A stretch of DNA of 64,000 nt, taken from contig NC_052471.1 in the NCBI RefSeq assembly GCF_009730915.1, positions 30,476,185 through 30,540,184 of the forward strand, read 5' to 3'. Below, piece by piece: positions 58,961-64,000 of this stretch. Positions within the stretch are counted from its first letter, which is position 1, and the number at the start of each line of letters is the position of its first letter. Origin of the DNA: Dioscorea cayenensis subsp. rotundata (Eukaryota; Streptophyta; Magnoliopsida; Dioscoreales; Dioscoreaceae). A program made the translations under genes and the position numbers. The notes beneath the pieces were generated by a model. That model was not told the origin of the DNA. It saw only the letters and a list, made by a program, of their open reading frames with translations, and did not search any database.

Positions 58961-61810
58961 TTACCGGGACGGATCAAACTGTGATTGAATATCTTTCTTT
59001 CTCTCCTCAATCTCTCTTTCCTTCTGGGATAATTTATAATTTAGATTAGTAATTTCTTTGTTTAGCTGTAAACATTTTTCCTTTAGTTGGGAGATGATTA
59101 GTTTACTACTGTGATCTAGACAAGACAAGTCTGTGATATGAATTGGCTCAGTATCCACCCACACATCTCCATGGAATACTTCACACCTCTTGTTGCCCAG
59201 CTTAATTCCCACTTTGACGAATGAGTCTTTCTTGAAGATGTTAAGGGTGTGCTTATTGATCCGGAAGGGAAATTCCGCCTGAACGAGTATTTCCCGGGTT
59301 GGATCTAAATATAGTTGCTCAAAGAATGAAGGTTCAATTTGGTTTTTTTAGCTGGTCCCTTGAACTTAAAGATAAATTGACCCTCAATGTTATAGTAACC
59401 ATAGGATTTGGGTGCTAAAAAGTATCCCATCTTTATTTCATCCTCTAGCTTAAACTTTCCTAAGTCAGAAGAAGAAATCACATCACTAGGCAGTTGATGC
59501 CCAAGCACAACCGAGTCAGTGTCCGTGTAGTAGCAGTCCTCTCTTGATATAAAGGGGTACATATAGATCCTAGCGGATGCAGTGATAGCAGCAGCTAGTT
59601 GTACAGCAGCGTTTTTTGGTGGTACCCAATAATCCGTGCTTTTTCCGGTATTGATATGGTAGGAAACGATGTAGTATGTCTCGCTAAGCCTGTCACCGAA
59701 AATTAAGTCACTATGCCGGATCAAATCAAAGTATCTCTCTTCAGAGCAGATCTCGGTAATGGTGCTTTTAGGGTTAATGCCGAATCTCCCGTAGAGAGTG
59801 TTCATAATGAGCTTGTATACATATGACAAGGCATCATTTCCTTTCTTCTTTGCCTCAAGCCTGTTCTGAAAAAGATCGCTGACAAAGTCCCGGAAGGGGC
59901 TTTCCATCTTCTCAAAAAGGTAGCCGGAGATTGGAATCACTGTGTAGCCTAAGTCTCTTGCATACTTTAACTCTTCGCTATAGTAGACACCAATAAATTC
60001 CCCAGTTGGAAAGATAAGAGTGTCATTTTGGTCTCGATAGGGAAGAAAGGGCTTTTTGATAGTCTTAGGACAGACGACATACGCCTCGATAAAGCCGAAG
60101 ATGCTATCTAAGTCCTTCCCATTAAGATTACCATGCCAGACTGGAACACCACCGGGCATTGGATATTCTTTCATTACGAAGGGATACAGAGAGTTCACGT
60201 CGTAATAGAATAGGTTTGAACCTATGGGCTTGAATGCGTCCGTATGACCACCGTAGTAGCCACGCCTTATAAAGTTGTCTTCATTTTGGTTGGGGATGTG
60301 GATTGGCCAATTGCATTCATCGTAATATTTCATACGATAGATGCTTAGAGAAAGGGATGAAAGTGTTAACTTGCTTACTATGTCAATACTGTAATGCTCC
60401 CAATATATACCTTGACATTTTAGCATTACACCACCAAGCGAGATGGATGTCCCGCTTCATATAAGCTTAACAAAGCGGTCTTTCGGACTAAGCAGATTTG
60501 TCAAACTCACGATTTATGATCTATACGACCTTTTCTCACCTAGCTCAGGGGCGGAGATTCGCGGCCTAGGGAGCTCGAGTTTTCGGGGAGAAGATTCGAG
60601 GAATCTCGGGACCGGAATAACAACTTCTTACCTGAATAGACGGTTACTTCATAAAGATTATTGTTCCTCATCAATGGCTTCACTTTGTAGTTTTGGTGAT
60701 TACATGCAAGGTGCCTTAGCAAAATGATTCCATCGAATCTAGAGAAGTTGTGAAAGTAAATAGTTAAAGTTTTCTTTTCTTTTCTAGCTATCATGGCCAG
60801 CCTTAATACTAAGTCATAAAGAACCTTAGTACTTCTTTCTTCAAAAGAATCCAAGATTAAAGAGTAATCCTCACTAAAGTAGCTTTCAACCATAAGATCC
60901 TCGATCTTCTCATTAGGACGAACCATCAAGAGACCGGCAGCATAAGGCTTATGAACCCCATCAATCAATAGTGTCTCAATATCACCTACCATCAATGCTT
61001 TAAGTTTTGTGTTAAATGCTTTGAGTGCTGTGATATGCCTTGGGGGGCTGCTGCACAACACATTTTTGATCTTCCTTGTGTCTTGCTCCTTTACAGGTAA
61101 TTCTTCTTCGGCGATTGAAGAAAGAAAGCTAAATCTCTCCTCTTCAGATAAGGCAGGCCTATCCATCTTTTTACAATCCATATATGCTCGGATCGAGATT
61201 CGAACAACAACATCCCCATCGTATATTACAGCGTATTTTTTTATATATTTTTTAATATGACCATAGACCTTACTCATTGGAATAAGTTCGTTATTAAGAT
61301 TAGTTAAGGGTATAGCCGGGCCCATCGTAAATGTGATTTCCTCCCCAGAAGACCGCATAATGGTTAAGGAAATCGTGAACTTACCGTAACCAGATAAGGA
61401 TGAATAAACAAACTGGTTTAAGAGATCCATGGTAGCAAGACTGAGGAGCTCGTCCTCCCCAATAAAAGGGTAAGGTTCGGTGAAGTTATGTGTAGCAATT
61501 ATTAAACCAGGATACGGCTCTTTCAGTTCAGTTCCTTCAATCTTTTGATACAAGCGATTCAATACCTGTTCCCTCAATAACGCTCCTGTTGTTGTGCTTC
61601 CTGTTAAATATTTCATTATCATCATCTTCAATAGTGTACACAGTATGAGGGGTTTCCTCCTAAAAGCCCTTTCCTAAAAGCATTAATTGCATCTAAAATA
61701 GGAGTCACTCTGGTGGCTCTTTCAATCTTCCTCTTCTTCCCTTGATTCACCTTTGAATCCTCGATGATGGCCCAAAAGTCACTTTCCCAAAAACTCGATG
61801 CTAGGTAACT
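58961..61810 (-). pseudogene. dpo: Family B DNA polymerase of mitochondrial linear-plasmid type, frameshifted
   Basis: Protein-primed family B polymerases copy linear plasmids in plant and fungal mitochondria. Order on the minus strand: open N-terminal stretch without ATG (about 61810-61627), an exonuclease part (61631-60540) with VGDIET (ExoI; about residue 217) and HNFSRFDG (ExoII; about 295-301), then the polymerase part (60426-59305) with YYGG, DVNSLYP (motif A), KLIMNTLYG (motif B) and YTDTDSV (motif C), and a C-terminal coiled coil rich in K and E (59212-58961). Breaks: a shift near 61620, shifts and stops at 60426-60576, and a shift in seven T at 59343-59349. Catalytic motifs are all intact. 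Most likely plasmid-derived DNA in a nuclear context. Confidence 0.88.
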
Positions 61811-62420
61811 TTTTCAGTTTTCTTTTTATACCCCCAAGAATCAAGTTAGTACATCGGCAAGTGTACGAGTATGTACTTTGCCCGTCTAGATCTCTGGATG
61901 ATTCAAAATCACAATCCCTAGGATACACGGCCGTGAATCTCTTTATCTGGCAGTGTATATCTCTGGATGATCTTCTCTTTAGCGGTTGAGATGCATGGGT
62001 GTGTGCTTCGCTTCAGCCCATGTTCTCCTCTAGACCATGCTCTCTGACTTCTTAGATGTACATGGCCATGTACATCACATACATAGCCATGTTCTTCTCA
62101 GTATGGCTTTGGGTTGGGGAGTACATGGTTATACTCATGATCCATGTATTTCTCTAGATGCTCAACTTGCCAATAATCAAAAAATACATGGGTAAGTACA
62201 CGCGTGTGTACTTTGCCTGTGTATTTCTCTGAATATTGTTTTTAACCCCGTTTTGCTCCCGATTTCATTTCTTTGGTTTCCATTGTGCTTCTTTTGTCCT
62301 GAAAGTATAAATGGAACAAATTAAATATCAATTCCTCCATAAAAACACACTTGAAGATCACTTAAGTGAAAAAAATAATCAGTAGGATATGTATAATAGC
62401 ACTTATCAATAAGCTATCCA
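61811..62420. mobile_element. Gypsy-type non-coding remnant with GTAC-rich repeats
   Basis: Recurrent words of the form GGCAAGTACAC..GTGTACTTTGCC and TCTCTGGATGATT occur at 61850-61910, 61955-61985 and 62190-62240. They resemble non-coding regions of Tat-like gypsy elements in monocots (family memory, not searched). It follows directly on the polymerase remnant. Confidence 0.45.
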
Positions 62421-62579
62421 TCAACCCAACCTTTCCACCCGTAAAAAAATAAAAAGCACCATGGAAAATGAAGTTTGACTTAAAGAAGAAAGCCAAAGAC
62501 TAAACAAAAAGTTGATTAAAGTTGATTAAAGTTGATTTCATAGGGGAAGAAAAATATCATGATTGGATTACTAGTATAG

Positions 62580-63000
62580 TTCCTATAAAAAAATTAAAAA
62601 AAAAAAAATTTGGCACATAAGGATTTGTGAGAACTTTAGGGACTTAAACAAGCCACGTACTAAAGATGATTTTTCACTATCGGTCATTGAGATTTTGATT
62701 GATAATATATCTCCATATGAAATATTTTCTTTCATGGATGGTTTTTTGGGTACAACCAAATCAAGATAAATCTAGAGGAAGAAAAACAAACTGCATTCAA
62801 GATATCGATAGACATCTACTATTACAAAGTTGTATAATTTGGGTTAAAGAACACATAGGTAACATACTAAAAGGCAATGAACAAGATTTTTGATAAATTG
62901 ATCCACTAAGTCATAGAATACTATGTAGATAACCTGGTGGTGAAGACATACTCAGAGATCATGATGCTCCTCTTACATGACTATCCAACCAAGGACAACA
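62580..63000 (+). pseudogene. Ty3/gypsy reverse transcriptase remnant (Tat/Athila-like)
   Basis: NFRDLNKPRTKDDFSLSVIE (near 62625), FSFMDGFLGYNQIKINLEEEK (62725) and YYVDNLVVKT (62920) follow the order of gypsy RT motifs; the catalytic YVDD is YVDN here. Two or more frame changes and a stop after YYYKVV break it. About a third of a normal RT is recognisable. Confidence 0.75.
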
Positions 63001-64000
63001 AGCGCACTAATGACACTAGTCATATAGTAAGTAAAATTGTCAACCGTAAGAGAACTAGAAATACTAGTACTAACTACTCTTCCATTATCTAGCCTAGTAA
63101 TCAATTAGGGTAAGCTAAATCAACTAAAACTAAATCAAGGGCTAAATAATTAGGAAATAAAGGAAAAGACAATCAATCAATAAAAGAGGTACTCAAACAT
63201 GGATCTCCTTAGGACTTTAATTATGGTCATACTCTATATATACTGAAGGTTAGATTACTTTAGACCATGGAAACTCAATGTTTATAATAATACATTTCTC
63301 CAGGCTACTAGCACCTAGTCCTATACGAAGATTGACTGAAATCTCTTTTTATTTAAATCTCCTTATAGTTGCAATAATGCTTTGTGAATCACTCCATTAG
63401 GACTAACATCTCCTGTTCTCTCTAATCCTAATCCAAGTTGTTACACCAAATATCTACAATTCTCTTCATCTATACTAGACTTATTAATGTGTGTTGACCA
63501 TATAGTCATGCTCGTAAGTGCACGGATCGCACAAGTAATAAGTGGTGAGTGAGTGGCATACTTCTCGAGGAACAAAACTACTAGTATTACCTTTTACCCC
63601 ATTATCTAGCATAGAGATCGTGGTGACAAGAATTAATTAAAAAAAGATCTAAATGCTAATGCAATGCTAGCTAGAGAACGTGTGTTCAGATGAAGCTTTC
63701 AATATATGGGAAGAGTATTCAGATATGGCTTCATCTAGAACTACTAAATAGATGGACTTTAAAAGAAAATAGAATTAAAGAATTGGATCAGGGAGATTGC
63801 TAGAGTATGTTAAGTCTCTTTTGAGTAAATCAACAATAATCGGAACAAAGGTCTGAAGGAAATCTTTTTATAATCTGACTCACCTTAAATCCTATAAGGT
63901 TCTATAAATCTCTCTAGTAGAATGGTGTTCTCACAACTCACCCTTTCAAAAGAGTTTTCACGCCTTATCTCTAGCTGCGCTACCAACCATTTCTACCGTG
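63001..64000. other. Non-coding remnant of a gypsy-like repeat
   Basis: Sequence with GTGCACGGATCGCACAAGTAATAAGTGGTGAGTGAG (63521-63555) resembles a spacer common in Tat-like elements. No reading frame recognised to the window end. Confidence 0.35.

Noticed and set aside
57230..61810. Plain mitochondrial contamination
   Set aside because: Not excluded, but the gap-free join to nuclear repeats near 61.8 kb and the frameshifts make nuclear insertion likelier.
61850..62260. CRISPR-like or satellite array
   Set aside because: Repeats are irregular in spacing and sequence and fit a decayed retroelement.

Overview
The window is nuclear DNA of a flowering plant: AT-rich, full of L1-type LINEs, Ty3/gypsy LTR elements, hAT-type elements and MITEs around a tandem family of single-exon subtilase genes. 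Style of repeats and subtilases fits a monocot (a yam-like genome is my guess, low confidence). Nothing in it looks bacterial; there is no rRNA, CRISPR or operon.

Subtilase array (about 22-49 kb, all minus strand). Two intact secreted subtilases (22369-24684, 771 aa; 33696-36014, 772 aa) are followed by two frameshifted copies (40525-42845; 46113-48432). The promoter-side flank recurs beside every copy, and also at 1-134 plus 2788-3068, so another copy should lie just left of the window. Spacers between copies also repeat and carry a conserved exon-like block at 26640-27500, 38640-39512 and 44748-45537.

Nested transposon complex (about 3.4-22 kb). A plus-strand LINE (3433-21950, in pieces) was hit by a Ty3/gypsy element (3898-12719), a hAT-type element (13043-20901, 8-bp target duplication) and a small hAT-type MITE (20995-21642, 8-bp target duplication). 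The gypsy element holds a minus-strand LINE (4539-8574), and the hAT element holds a near full-length minus-strand LINE (13685-20267, 16-bp target duplication). The spacer upstream of subtilase copy 1 holds a young 5-kb gypsy element (27819-32779) with near-identical LTRs and target duplication CTTAG.

Right part (49-64 kb). LINE fragments (50460-53450; 54700-56229), two small MITEs and a hairpin cluster lead to a 1000-N gap (56230-57229). After it comes about 4.6 kb of mitochondrial character: a degenerate reverse-transcriptase-like reading frame and a frameshifted family B DNA polymerase of the mitochondrial linear-plasmid type (58961-61810). It joins, without a gap at about 61.8 kb, a decayed Ty3/gypsy (Tat-like) remnant that runs to the window end. 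The DNA polymerase and its RT-like neighbour are the most unusual content.

Many breaks in otherwise well-preserved coding frames are single-base indels in short homopolymers, so some pseudogene calls could reflect assembly errors.
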